Below, in pieces: positions 24,737 to 33,131 of a stretch of 64,000 bases of DNA. The translations under genes and the position numbers were made by a program. The DNA comes from Candidatus Promineifilum breve (GTDB taxonomy: Bacteria > Chloroflexota > Anaerolineae > Promineifilales > Promineifilaceae), in NCBI RefSeq assembly GCF_900066015.1, contig NZ_LN890655.1, positions 992,001 to 1,056,000 on the forward strand, read 5' to 3'. Positions within the stretch are counted from its first letter, which is position 1. Each line of letters begins with the position of its first letter. Under the pieces are notes generated by a model, which saw only the letters and a program-made list of their open reading frames with translations, was not told the DNA's origin and did not search any database.

Positions 24737-27700
24737 ATGACCGATAGTACACTGCCCCTTGTCACCCCGTCCATGACCGGCGAGGACGCGGCCGAGCCCG
24801 CCGGTTTCGCCACCGACGTCGATCTGGATCGCGTCGCTTCCGGCGCGTCGTTCCGGGCCACGTGGACGTTTCGCAACAGCGGCCCGACGACCTGGGATCA
24901 CCGCTACCGGCTGGTCTATTCCGACGTCGCCCACCCCCAGACGGCCGATCATCCCCGCTCGCCGCTGGGAGCACAATCGCTGGCCATCACCGAACTCGGC
25001 GCGCCGGCCCAGGTGCGGCCGGGCGAGTCGGTGGCGCTGACGCTGCACTTCAGCGTGCCCCATACGCCGGGTGTGGTGGCCACCAACTGGCGGCTGGTCG
25101 GGCCGGACGGCGCGCCGTTCGGTCCCCTTCGCTGGCTGCGGGCGGCGGTCGTGGCCGCCGCCGAAGCGCTGAGCTACGACGTGCTCGGCTTCCGCAATAC
25201 AGCCGGCGCTTTCAACGATTTGCAGCCCGGCCGGCAATTCAGCGGCATCTGGACGCTGCGCAACACCGGCCGGCGGGCCTGGAACGGCGATTTCCGCGTG
25301 GTCTACGTGGACGCGGCCACGGCCGACACGGCCCAGACCGCGCACGATAGGATGGGGGCCAAGCCGGTCTATGCCCTGCGCCAATTGACCGGCCGGGAGA
25401 GCGTGGCGCCGGGTGAGACGGTCGAGCTACTGTTCGACCTGGTGGCTCCGGCGCACAACGGCGGCTACGCCTTCCAGTGGCAGCTACAGAGCGACACCGG
25501 CGCGGCGTTCGGCGGCGTGCGCTGGCTGCGCGTCGGCGTGGTGGGGGGCGGGCCGATCGGGCCGGACACTACGGGCACGGTCGCCTTCGGCATGAACATC
25601 AACCCGGAGGCCCACTCGCCTGACGCCGACAAAATGACCGGGCTGGGCTGGGTGCGCTGGGTCTATTGGGCCTCGCGGCTGAAGCTCAGCCCCGAACAGG
25701 CCTACCAGCAGCGCTACCGACGGCTGATCCAGACCTACGCCGCCGAGGGCATTCGCTCGCTGATCGTGCTGCACCAGGATACCGAATGGGGCAACGCGCC
25801 GTGGCAGAATGGCGGCTGGGCGCAATACGCCGAGACGTTCGCCAAAGCCTGCGCCCGGGTGGCGGCGCAGTGCGCCGAGTTCGGCGACGGCGTGGCCTAC
25901 CAGATCTTCAACGAGCAGGACAGCGGCCCCGGCAACCATTCGGCCATCGGCATCCCGCCCTCCGATTACGCCCTCATCCTCGACCGGGCGCAGGCGGCCA
26001 TCCGCCAGGCCCACCCCGGCGCGGTGGTCATCTTCGGCGGCCTGAACACCGGCCCCGACAAGGGCATCGCCTACACACGGGCCGTACAGGCGGCGCTCGG
26101 CGGGCGGTTGCCGGTCGATGCGCTGGCCGTCCATCCCTACGGCCGCTACGTGAACAAAATCCTGTTCAACTACGGCTCCATCGGCAAGCTGGCCGATTCG
26201 CTCAACCGCTTCCGCTCGGCCTTCCCCGATAAGCCGTTCTGGATCACCGAGATCGGCGTCGCCAACGACACGCCCATCGGCGCGGAGCACAATGCCGACA
26301 TCGGCGTCTACCTGCGCGAGGTGGTCGATGAGGTGGCCGACAACTTCGCCGACGTCGTGCCGGTGCTGATCTGGTTCGGCTGGACAGACCTGCTGCGCAA
26401 CGCGGGCATCCTGACCGCCGACGGCCAACCCAAGCCCCACGTCTTCGACGCCTTTGAGCACATGCGCCGTCGCGGCAAGGAAAGCCTGGAGGGACTGGAG
26501 GCGCTGGCCGCCGGCGGGCTGGAGGCGTTCGGCCGCTCGACGGCCGAGTTCGTCTCCTTCAGCACCACGCTGGCTAACCACACCGCCGTGCCCGCCGGGT
26601 CGTCGTTCACCAACACCTGGCGCTTCCGCAACAGCGGGGCGACGACCTGGGACGGCAACTTCCGGCTGGTCTACGCGGCGGAGGGGACGAATAGCGATGC
26701 ATTGGGCGCGGCGGCCGATGTGGCGCTGTCGGCCGTGGCCTCGCCGCTGCCCGTGCCGCCAGGCGCGGAGACGACGATCACCCTGACGCTGACCGCGCCG
26801 GCCCAATTCGGTCGCGCCTATCGCAGCCGCCGTCAGTTGCGCGACCCCGACGGCAAGGTCTTCGCCCATCTCTTCGCCGAGATCACCGTGGTGGCCGCGG
26901 CCACGCCCGGCCCCGGCGCGCGCCCGGCGGGCATGACCTTCGTCCGCGACCACACCGTGCCCGACGGCACGCCGTTCGTGGCCGGGGCCGATTTCCACAA
27001 GCAGTGGGCCGTGCGCAACACCGGGGCGCGCCATTGGGGCAGCGGCTTCCGGCTGGTGTACGTGCAGGGGGACCCGCAAATGGCCCGCGGCGTGGCGGCC
27101 CACATCGTGCCCGAGGCGCGGCCGGATGATGAGATCATCCTGTCCGTGCCCATGACTGCCCCGCCGGCTCGCGACGGCCGCGCCACACCCTACTCCAGCC
27201 TGTGGCGGCTACAGGACGACCGCGGCGCGTTCTTCGGCGACCCGATCTGGGCCAAGATCGTCACCACGTCGGGCCTGCCGCCGGTCGATGGACAGCCGCC
27301 GGCCAATCTGGGCACACCGCTGGGCCGGCTGCTCAACGACCCGACGGCCTGGTATTCGCAGCTCGATGCCCGTTGGAAGACGATCACGGTGGGCCACGGC
27401 GCGCAGCGGATCGAAGCCTGGGGTTGCCTGATGACCTGCATGGCGATGGGCCTGACGGCCTATGGCGCGCGCTTCAACCCGCGCGAGTTGAACGACCGCC
27501 TGTTGACCGAAGGCGAAGATGGCTTCATCGGCTCCAATGTGCAGTTTGCCGCCCCCACGGTGGTGTTGCCGGGGCTGAACAAGGGGGATAATTTGCGCTC
27601 GTTCGAGGACGCGGCGGTCGATTTCACCGTCTGGACGGGCGAAGACCCGCTGCACCGCATCGACCGCAATCTGGCCGCGGGGACGATTGTCCTGCTGCAA

Positions 27701-27940
27701 GTCGATACCAAACCTAACGACGGCCTGTTCAACTCCAACGTCGAGCAGCATTGGGTCATCGTCGTGAAGCGCACGCCGGGCGGCGACGACTACCTGATCC
27801 TCGACCCGGTGGTGCCGGCCGAACAGGTGCACGACCAGCCGCGCTCATTGATGGTCAAGTACGGCAACCGCGTGGCCGGGCGCAGCAACGACGAAAACCT
27901 GCGCCACGCGATTAAGTCGTCGTTGGTGTATTATCTTTAG
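24737..27940 (+). CDS. Multidomain protein: four NBR1-type Ig domains, TIM-barrel hydrolase and C39-like peptidase
   Basis: 1067 residues. Two Ig-like domains of the NBR1 (four-tryptophan) type lie at about 30-138 and 145-275 (FRNSGPTTWDHRYRLVY; LRNTGRRAWNGDFRVVY). A clan GH-A-like barrel (about 280-580) follows, with candidate acid/base Glu in FNEQDSG (about 392) and nucleophile in TEIGVAND (about 505). Two further NBR1-like domains lie at about 600-723 and 733-846. The C-terminal papain-like C39 domain (about 865-1021) has candidate Cys in WGCLMTCMAMG and His in QHWVIVVKR. There is no signal peptide or membrane helix. GGAGA precedes the ATG. The barrel is paralogous to that in the gene at 60295. 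The substrate is unknown. Confidence 0.75.
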   Translation: MTDSTLPLVTPSMTGEDAAEPAGFATDVDLDRVASGASFRATWTFRNSGPTTWDHRYRLVYSDVAHPQTADHPRSPLGAQSLAITELGAPAQVRPGESVALTLHFSVPHTPGVVATNWRLVGPDGAPFGPLRWLRAAVVAAAEALSYDVLGFRNTAGAFNDLQPGRQFSGIWTLRNTGRRAWNGDFRVVYVDAATADTAQTAHDRMGAKPVYALRQLTGRESVAPGETVELLFDLVAPAHNGGYAFQWQLQSDTGAAFGGVRWLRVGVVGGGPIGPDTTGTVAFGMNINPEAHSPDADKMTGLGWVRWVYWASRLKLSPEQAYQQRYRRLIQTYAAEGIRSLIVLHQDTEWGNAPWQNGGWAQYAETFAKACARVAAQCAEFGDGVAYQIFNEQDSGPGNHSAIGIPPSDYALILDRAQAAIRQAHPGAVVIFGGLNTGPDKGIAYTRAVQAALGGRLPVDALAVHPYGRYVNKILFNYGSIGKLADSLNRFRSAFPDKPFWITEIGVANDTPIGAEHNADIGVYLREVVDEVADNFADVVPVLIWFGWTDLLRNAGILTADGQPKPHVFDAFEHMRRRGKESLEGLEALAAGGLEAFGRSTAEFVSFSTTLANHTAVPAGSSFTNTWRFRNSGATTWDGNFRLVYAAEGTNSDALGAAADVALSAVASPLPVPPGAETTITLTLTAPAQFGRAYRSRRQLRDPDGKVFAHLFAEITVVAAATPGPGARPAGMTFVRDHTVPDGTPFVAGADFHKQWAVRNTGARHWGSGFRLVYVQGDPQMARGVAAHIVPEARPDDEIILSVPMTAPPARDGRATPYSSLWRLQDDRGAFFGDPIWAKIVTTSGLPPVDGQPPANLGTPLGRLLNDPTAWYSQLDARWKTITVGHGAQRIEAWGCLMTCMAMGLTAYGARFNPRELNDRLLTEGEDGFIGSNVQFAAPTVVLPGLNKGDNLRSFEDAAVDFTVWTGEDPLHRIDRNLAAGTIVLLQVDTKPNDGLFNSNVEQHWVIVVKRTPGGDDYLILDPVVPAEQVHDQPRSLMVKYGNRVAGRSNDENLRHAIKSSLVYYL

Positions 27941-27976
27941 GTGGGAACGCGGTGACGGCCGTCGCCGCGTTCCCAC
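27941..27976 (+). terminator. Hairpin after the multidomain gene
   Basis: A perfect 12-bp stem (GTGGGAACGCGG with CCGCGTTCCCAC) begins at the base after the stop codon. The loop is itself a GACGG/CCGTC palindrome. No T-run follows. Confidence 0.5.
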
Positions 27977-28041
27977 CCCGGCTTTGACATGGCAATGCCC
28001 CCATGCTATACTTGCCAGACGTACCCTGGCCGGTTTCGTCC

Positions 28042-28133
<92 letters not shown>

Positions 28134-28171
28134 TTGACAATTTTTTGCGCTACGGCTTAACCCATTATTTT

Positions 28172-28260
28172 GGGGAGGTGCCAGAGAGGTCGATTGGGGC
28201 CGCCTGCTAAGCGGTTACCGGGGTTAAACTCGGTCATGGGTTCGAATCCCATCCTCCCCG
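28172..28260 (+). tRNA. tRNA-Ser (anticodon GCT)
   Basis: Acceptor GGGGAGG/CCTCCCC, anticodon loop CTGCTAA with GCT at 28206-28208, long variable arm, and T-arm TGGGTTCGAATCCCA. It reads AGC/AGT codons. It is 43 bases after the first serine tRNA. Confidence 0.95.
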
Positions 28261-28358
28261 CTCCGTAACGTTAACGGCGCGATTCGTCAACCAGCCGCGC
28301 AAGCTTAACGTCACTTGTCAACGAGGGGCAGTTCTGCTACTCTTTATTGATTGTACAC

Positions 28359-28432
28359 GCGCCCTTAGCTCAGTGGATTAGAGCGCATGGCTACGAACCA
28401 TGAGGTCGGGGGTTCGAATCCCTCAGGGCGTA
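28359..28432 (+). tRNA. tRNA-Arg (anticodon ACG)
   Basis: Acceptor GCGCCCT pairs with AGGGCGT (one G-T). The D-arm is AGCTCAGTGGATTAGAGC. The anticodon loop CTACGAA has ACG at 28393-28395, and the T-arm is GGGGGTTCGAATCCC. A34 would become inosine by TadA. Confidence 0.95.
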
Positions 28433-28441
28433 CTGTAACCT

Positions 28442-28475
28442 AGAGCCATATCCATGCGATGTGGCTCTTTTTTTT
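28442..28475 (+). terminator. Rho-independent terminator after tRNA-Arg
   Basis: Stem AGAGCCATATC with GATGTGGCTCT (one wobble), five-base loop, followed by an unbroken T-run of eight. It is the cleanest intrinsic terminator of the window. Confidence 0.85.
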
Positions 28476-28504
28476 GAATTCAGGGGAAAGCTTAGAGACG
28501 TACC

Positions 28505-28849
28505 ATGATCACGCCCGCCGGCAAAGAGTGCCGTTTCTATTACCAGGATTACTTCCGCGGCCGTTCGGAGCAGGAGTGCCGCCTGATCAAGGCCAATTCG
28601 CGCTCGCCGCGCTGGCAGCCGAAGGATTGCGCCACCTGCCCCGTGCCCGACATCCTGCTGGCGAACGGCAACCCCAACTTGGTGCTCGAGGCGACGGTCA
28701 ACCCCGGCTTCCTGGGCCTCAATCGCCACGTCTCCGTCTATGCCTTTTGCAGCCTGCACCTGATCGAAGTCACCAAGCCGGAAGTGGGCTGCCCCAAGTG
28801 CGCCGCCGAACGCCCCGGCCTGCGCGAATTATTCGATAATCTGGAATAA
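28505..28849 (+). CDS. Cysteine-rich hypothetical protein
   Basis: 114 residues with seven Cys: C9, C25, C42-x2-C45, C81-x2-H84 and C95-x2-C98. The pattern suits two zinc sites or an Fe-S cluster. YYQDYFRGRSEQECRLI and WQPKDCATCPVPDILLANG look conserved rather than random. It follows the tRNA terminator and precedes a HAD gene. I do not recognise a named family; zinc binding is inferred from cysteine spacing. Confidence 0.65.
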   Translation: MITPAGKECRFYYQDYFRGRSEQECRLIKANSRSPRWQPKDCATCPVPDILLANGNPNLVLEATVNPGFLGLNRHVSVYAFCSLHLIEVTKPEVGCPKCAAERPGLRELFDNLE

Positions 28850-28883
28850 CCCACCCCGGCGGCCCATTTCCTCTACCCCGAAC

Positions 28884-29621
28884 ATGATTCAAGCGCTACT
28901 GCTCGATCTCGACGATACCCTGTTGGGTAACGATATCGATACCTTTATGAAGGGGTACTTCGCCCTGCTCAGCGCCTACGCCCGGCCGCTGTTCGACGAG
29001 GCCACCTTCCTGCCCCACCTCATTCAGGCCACGCAGGCGGTGATCGCCGACACCGACCCACGGCGCGCCAACCATGAGGTCTTCTGGCAGGCGTTCGAGG
29101 GGTTAACCGGCGGGCGGCGGGCCGAGCTGGAGCCGTTCTTCCAGCGCTTCTACGACACCGAATTCGCCCGGCTGCGGCCGTCCACCGTGGCCCGGCCGGC
29201 GGCGGCGGCGCTGGTGGGCGCGGCTCTCGACCGCGGCCTGGCCGTCGTCATCGCCACCAACCCGCTCTTCCCGCGCGTCGCCATCGAGCAGCGTCTGGCG
29301 TGGGCCGGCATCGCCGTGGGCGACCACGACTACGCCCTGGTGACGACCTACGAAAACATGCACGCCGCCAAGCCGCAGCCGGCCTACTACCGCGAAATCC
29401 TGGCCGCCGTGGGCCATGCGCCGGCCCAGGCGCTCATGGTCGGCGACGATTGGCGCAACGACATCAACCCGGCCGCCACCACCGGGCTGCACACCTACTG
29501 GATCGCCGCGGCCGACGCCGCGCCACCCGACCCGGCCCTCATCAGCGGTCAGGGCACGCTGGACGATCTGCTGGGGCTGGTGGCCGGCGGCTGGCTGGAA
29601 CAGTTAGGCGCCCCGGCCTGA
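28884..29621 (+). CDS. HAD-superfamily hydrolase
   Basis: 245-residue phosphatase-like protein. Motif I is LLLDLDDTLLGND (Asp nucleophile at residue 8, DxD). Motif II Thr lies in VVIATNPLFPR, motif III Lys in HAAKPQPAYY, and motif IV in VGDDWRNDI. The cap between motifs I and II is helical (C1 type). Phosphoglycolate-phosphatase-like or nucleotidase activity is possible. The substrate is not readable. Confidence 0.88.
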   Translation: MIQALLLDLDDTLLGNDIDTFMKGYFALLSAYARPLFDEATFLPHLIQATQAVIADTDPRRANHEVFWQAFEGLTGGRRAELEPFFQRFYDTEFARLRPSTVARPAAAALVGAALDRGLAVVIATNPLFPRVAIEQRLAWAGIAVGDHDYALVTTYENMHAAKPQPAYYREILAAVGHAPAQALMVGDDWRNDINPAATTGLHTYWIAAADAAPPDPALISGQGTLDDLLGLVAGGWLEQLGAPA

Positions 29622-29646
29622 GGTCATCCCCCCACACCAACCCGCC

Positions 29647-30117
29647 ATGCTGAACCCACCGCCCATCCCCGACTTGTTGGCCGAACTGACCGCCTTCCGC
29701 GACCAGATGGCCGACCTATCGACCGCCGACACGCGCTGGCGGCAACGGCCGTCGGCGGCGGAGTGGTCGCTCAATGAGATCGCCTGCCATTTGCGGGACG
29801 TGGAAATAGAAGTGCATCAGGCGCGCCTGCGGTCGCTATTGGCCGAAGAGGGGGCCTTTCTGCCCGGCGTGGATGCCGACGAATGGGCCACGACGCGTAA
29901 CTACCGCGCCCAGGACGGCCGCGCTGCGTTGGTCGACTATCTGGCCGCCCGCGACAAGACGATCGCCCTGCTGTCGCCCTTGCCGGAAGCCGTGTGGGAT
30001 CGCCAGGGGCAGCACACCTTCTTCGGCCCCACGTCGCTGCACGAGATCGTCTTTCTGGCCGTCCGCCACGACCGGGTACATGCCGAACAGATCGCGGCGT
30101 TGAACTTCACCCAATAA
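29647..30117 (+). CDS. DinB/YfiT-like metal-binding protein
   Basis: 156-residue four-helix-bundle protein. Candidate metal His residues lie in IACHLRDVEIEVHQ and in FLAVRHDRVHAEQIAAL near the C-terminus. The arrangement matches the DinB/YfiT superfamily of putative thiol-dependent transferases. It begins 25 bases after the HAD gene, so it may be co-transcribed. The substrate is unknown. Confidence 0.82.
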   Translation: MLNPPPIPDLLAELTAFRDQMADLSTADTRWRQRPSAAEWSLNEIACHLRDVEIEVHQARLRSLLAEEGAFLPGVDADEWATTRNYRAQDGRAALVDYLAARDKTIALLSPLPEAVWDRQGQHTFFGPTSLHEIVFLAVRHDRVHAEQIAALNFTQ

Positions 30118-30130
30118 AGATCAATAAATT

Positions 30131-30172
30131 AAACACGGATATAACGGATCGGCACGGATAAACACGGATAAG
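30131..30172. repeat. ACACGGATAA-type repeat
   Basis: Four copies of an (A)CACGGATA-like word between the convergent DinB and PrsW genes. It is related to the ATCCGTGT words at 22880-22975. Confidence 0.55.
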
Positions 30173-30176
30173 AGGT

Positions 30177-31175
30177 CTAGCCGAGTTCTTGAATCGAGCG
30201 GCGCAGCAGAGCAATCGCTTCCGGCCCGGCCGGGTCATTGAATTCGGCGTGGTGGCGCTTGCGATAGGCCAGCTCGCTGCACTGCTGGAAGCGCCGGCCG
30301 CTGCGGCGATAGGCGGCCAGGCCGTCGTTGACCAGTAGGTGCAGCCGGTAGCGATTGCGGCGGGCGGCCGAACCGATGATCGCATATTCGTCGGCCGTCA
30401 GCGTACCCAGGTTGACTTCGTCCAGCAGGTAATGGCGCAGCCAGCGCCGCTCCTGATAGAGAGCCAGGACGATGATGACCAGAGTCACCAGGACGCCGCC
30501 CCAGCCGAAGGTCAGCCCAAACAGGAGAGCCGCCAGCGTGCCGCCGAACATGGACACATTGTGCAGCGCGTGGAGGGTGATGGCCGCGCCCAGCCCCAAC
30601 AGGGGCGCGCCGATACGCACCAGCGGCCGGCGGTCGGTGCGGGCCAGGGCGATGCCCAGCCCGGTCAACGCCGTGTAGAGGGCATGGTTCAGACCAAAGA
30701 TGACCCCCCGGACGAGCACGAGCGAATTCCAGCCCACCGCGCCGTCCTCGCCAAAGGCGGCCAGGTAGTAGAGCACGTTCTCCACCATGGCGAACCCCAT
30801 GCCGACCATCGCCCCATAGATGATGCCGTCCAGCGGGCTATCCAGCTCGTGCCGCCGGAAGATGAGGATAATGAAAAGGGCAATGGCCTTGACGCTCTCT
30901 TCGATAACCGGCGCGACCAAACCGGCCGAGGTGAATTCGGCTGCGCCTTCGCTAAAAAAGGCGTAGGCCGGCAGGCTGAACAGGAAATTGAACAGCAGGG
31001 CCAGGATGGCGGCGGGCACGGCTCCCCAGAGAAAGGCGGCCGACAACAGCCACCACGGCTCTTTTTCGTAGCGGTCAACCCAATAGATCAGCCCGGCGTA
31101 GAGCAAGACGGGGATGATGGCCGCCGCCAGGGAGTAGAAGAGAATGTTATTAGCCGTCAATGAAACCCCGCTCAT
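30177..31175 (-). CDS. PrsW-family intramembrane protease
   Basis: 332-residue membrane protein with about eight helices. The catalytic glutamates are in APVIEESVKA (E92, E93). The second motif is IIYGAMVGMGFAMVENVLYY, and the His motifs are LNHALYTAL and LHALHN. These are the conserved motifs of PrsW/YhfE glutamic-type proteases. In Bacillus, PrsW does site-1 cleavage of an anti-sigma factor. The C-terminal about 90 residues are soluble. No sigma/anti-sigma pair is nearby. Confidence 0.88.
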   Translation of the reverse strand: MSGVSLTANNILFYSLAAAIIPVLLYAGLIYWVDRYEKEPWWLLSAAFLWGAVPAAILALLFNFLFSLPAYAFFSEGAAEFTSAGLVAPVIEESVKAIALFIILIFRRHELDSPLDGIIYGAMVGMGFAMVENVLYYLAAFGEDGAVGWNSLVLVRGVIFGLNHALYTALTGLGIALARTDRRPLVRIGAPLLGLGAAITLHALHNVSMFGGTLAALLFGLTFGWGGVLVTLVIIVLALYQERRWLRHYLLDEVNLGTLTADEYAIIGSAARRNRYRLHLLVNDGLAAYRRSGRRFQQCSELAYRKRHHAEFNDPAGPEAIALLRRSIQELG

Positions 31176-31183
31176 GGTATAAT
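31175..31183 (+). promoter_or_regulatory. Extended -10 promoter for the gene at 31240
   Basis: TG-G-TATAAT (31175-31183) is a consensus extended -10 with no good -35. It overlaps the start region of the divergent PrsW gene. Confidence 0.45.
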
Positions 31184-31239
31184 GTCACGGTCAACCCGGA
31201 CGAGGATTATAGCGGCATTGACCGCCAAGGAGTAACGCC

Positions 31240-31791
31240 ATGCCTGACCTGGATCCCGCCGAAGTATCCGGCACGTCGGATGAGGCCGTCACGCGGGCCA
31301 CGGGCCAGCCCTGGCGCGCGTGGATGGCGTTGCTCGACGCGGCCGGCGGGCGGGAGATGAACCACAAGCAATTGGTGGCCCAACTCGATGCCCAGGGCGT
31401 CGGCCCCTGGTGGCGGCAGCAGGTCGCCGTGGCCTACGAGAACAGCCGCGGCCTGCGGGCCAGGCACGAGATGCCCGACGGCTACCAGATCAGCCGCAGC
31501 CGGACGATGCCTGTCCCCATCGAGCGCCTCTATGATGCCTGGCTGAACGAGGAGGCGCGCCGCCGCTGGTTGCCCGACGCCGATTTCACCGTCCGCAAGG
31601 CCACCGCCCCCAGCTCCATCCGACTGTCGTGGGCCGACGGCAGCCGGATCGACGTCGAGCTAAACGCCAAGGGGCCGGAAAAGACGACTGTCAGAGTGCA
31701 GCACGACAAGTTGCCCGACGCCGCGGCGGCCGAGCGCATGAAAGCCTATTGGGCCGCGGCGCTGGAAAACCTGGCAGCGACGATTGAGTGA
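31240..31791 (+). CDS. DUF4287-like plus AHSA1/SRPBCC domain protein
   Basis: 183 residues. The N-terminal part (about 18-75: TGQPWRAWMALLDAAG and PWWRQQVAVAYENSRGLR) resembles DUF4287-type helical domains. The second half (ISRSRTMPVPIERLYDAWLNEEARRRWLP) is an AHSA1-type START-like fold that usually binds hydrophobic ligands or chaperones. The two are commonly found together. The ligand is unknown. The stop is followed one base later by the next start. Confidence 0.7.
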   Translation: MPDLDPAEVSGTSDEAVTRATGQPWRAWMALLDAAGGREMNHKQLVAQLDAQGVGPWWRQQVAVAYENSRGLRARHEMPDGYQISRSRTMPVPIERLYDAWLNEEARRRWLPDADFTVRKATAPSSIRLSWADGSRIDVELNAKGPEKTTVRVQHDKLPDAAAAERMKAYWAAALENLAATIE

Positions 31792-32445
31792 ATGATGGAT
31801 GATTTACCCGCCGGAGCCATAACGCCGCCCCCAGCGCCTACCGCCCGGCGACTGTTGATCGATTTAGCCCTGGCCCGCGCCCAACCCGGCGGCGGCAGCG
31901 GGGCCGATTTCATGCGCCGGAGGACAGCCATGCAAGAGTTTCCCAACCTGAGCGGTATACTGGAGGGTGTGGAGTGGGTCGTCGTGGGAGCCGTGGCCGC
32001 GCGGGCCTACATGCCGGAACGAGCGACGCAAGACCTGGACATCCTGGTCCGCGCCGCCGACGCCGAGACGGTGGCCGCCCGGCTATCCGCCGCCGGTTTC
32101 CTGCCGGTGGCCGAGTTGGGCATACCGGGGGCGGCCTTTGCCGCGCCTGATGTGCCGGAGATCGACGTGCTCTACGGCGAACAATTCTGGCTGGAGGAGG
32201 CGCTGGCCCAGCCCGGCCGCGACCCGGCCGGATTGCCCGTGCTGGCCTTGCCCTATCTGGTGCTGATGAAGATGGCCGCCGGGCGCGTGCGCGACGTCGG
32301 CGACGTGGCGACGATGCTCGGTTGGGCTGACGAGGCGGCGCTGGACGCGGTGCGCGAGGCGGTGGCCCGCTTCGCCCCGGCCGACCGCGCCGATCTGGAG
32401 TCGCTCATCTATCTCGGTCGACGCGAGCGCGGCCTGCCGGAATAG
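31792..32445 (+). CDS. Nucleotidyltransferase-like protein (DxD MNT fold)
   Basis: 217 residues as called from ATG 31792; a later ATG at 31930 would give a more typical start (MQEFPNLSG). The core WVVVGAVAARAYMPERATQDLDILVR supplies the DxD motif of the Pol-beta-like nucleotidyltransferase superfamily. EIDVLYGEQFW follows. The C-terminal half is helical. Such proteins are often AbiEii- or toxin-like enzymes. No partner gene is adjacent, so a toxin-antitoxin role is not claimed. Confidence 0.6.
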   Translation: MMDDLPAGAITPPPAPTARRLLIDLALARAQPGGGSGADFMRRRTAMQEFPNLSGILEGVEWVVVGAVAARAYMPERATQDLDILVRAADAETVAARLSAAGFLPVAELGIPGAAFAAPDVPEIDVLYGEQFWLEEALAQPGRDPAGLPVLALPYLVLMKMAAGRVRDVGDVATMLGWADEAALDAVREAVARFAPADRADLESLIYLGRRERGLPE

Positions 32446-32452
32446 GTGGCGG

Positions 32453-33115
32453 CTACGGCCCAACGGTGATCAGGTCGCGGATGGCCTCGAATTTCCCTTC
32501 GCCGATGCCGGGCACGTCCATGATCGCCTCGATGGTCGCGAAAGGGCCGTTGGCCTCGCGGTGGGCGATGATGTTGGCCGCCGTGCTCGGCCCGATGCCC
32601 GGCAACATCTCCAGATCGGTCTGATCGGCGATGTTGATGTTGATCAGGCCGGCGATGGTGACGCCGCCCATGCGGCTGGGGGCAGTTGGCGCGGAAGCCG
32701 CGCTTGGTGGCAGGCTGACCGGCGGCGGGGTGGCCTCGGCCTGCCCCAGCGCCGGCACGTGCACCTGCATCCCATCGGCCGCGGGCTGGGCCAAGTTGAC
32801 CGCCGCCGCGTCAGCCTCAGCGGTGAACCCACCCGCGGCGCGCACGGCGTCATCGATGATGCTGCCCGGCGGCAATTCGTAGACGGCCGGATGGGCCACG
32901 GCCCCGCTGACGTAGACGCGCCACGGGCCGCTGGTGGCGGTCGGCGCGGCCGTTGCCACGGTTGTCGGCGGTGTGGGCACGATCGTGGGCGGGGGTTCGA
33001 TCTCGATGGCCGCCGGCTCCATGCCGCCGCGCATCGTCGCCAGGACATAACCGGCCCCCAACAGCAGTATGGCGGCCACAACAATCGCCAAAAGATGCGG
33101 CCAACCGAGTTTCAT
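32453..33115 (-). CDS. ComEA-like DNA-binding protein
   Basis: 220 residues: an N-terminal membrane helix (about 8-26), a Pro/Thr linker, an SLBB domain (about 66-118, VYVSGAVAHPAVYELPPGS), a second linker, and C-terminal helix-hairpin-helix repeats (about 160-220, INIADQTDLEMLPGIGPSTAANIIAHRE). This is the ComEA layout, in which the protein binds incoming DNA in natural transformation. No comEC is visible. GGGAGGGGG precedes the ATG. Confidence 0.88.
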   Translation of the reverse strand: MKLGWPHLLAIVVAAILLLGAGYVLATMRGGMEPAAIEIEPPPTIVPTPPTTVATAAPTATSGPWRVYVSGAVAHPAVYELPPGSIIDDAVRAAGGFTAEADAAAVNLAQPAADGMQVHVPALGQAEATPPPVSLPPSAASAPTAPSRMGGVTIAGLININIADQTDLEMLPGIGPSTAANIIAHREANGPFATIEAIMDVPGIGEGKFEAIRDLITVGP

Positions 33116-33131
33116 GTCCCCCTCCCCAATC

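Noticed and set aside
25484-27103. 539-residue minus-strand open frame over the NBR1/GH protein
   Set aside because: Shadow of the plus-strand gene; no domain and no ribosome site.
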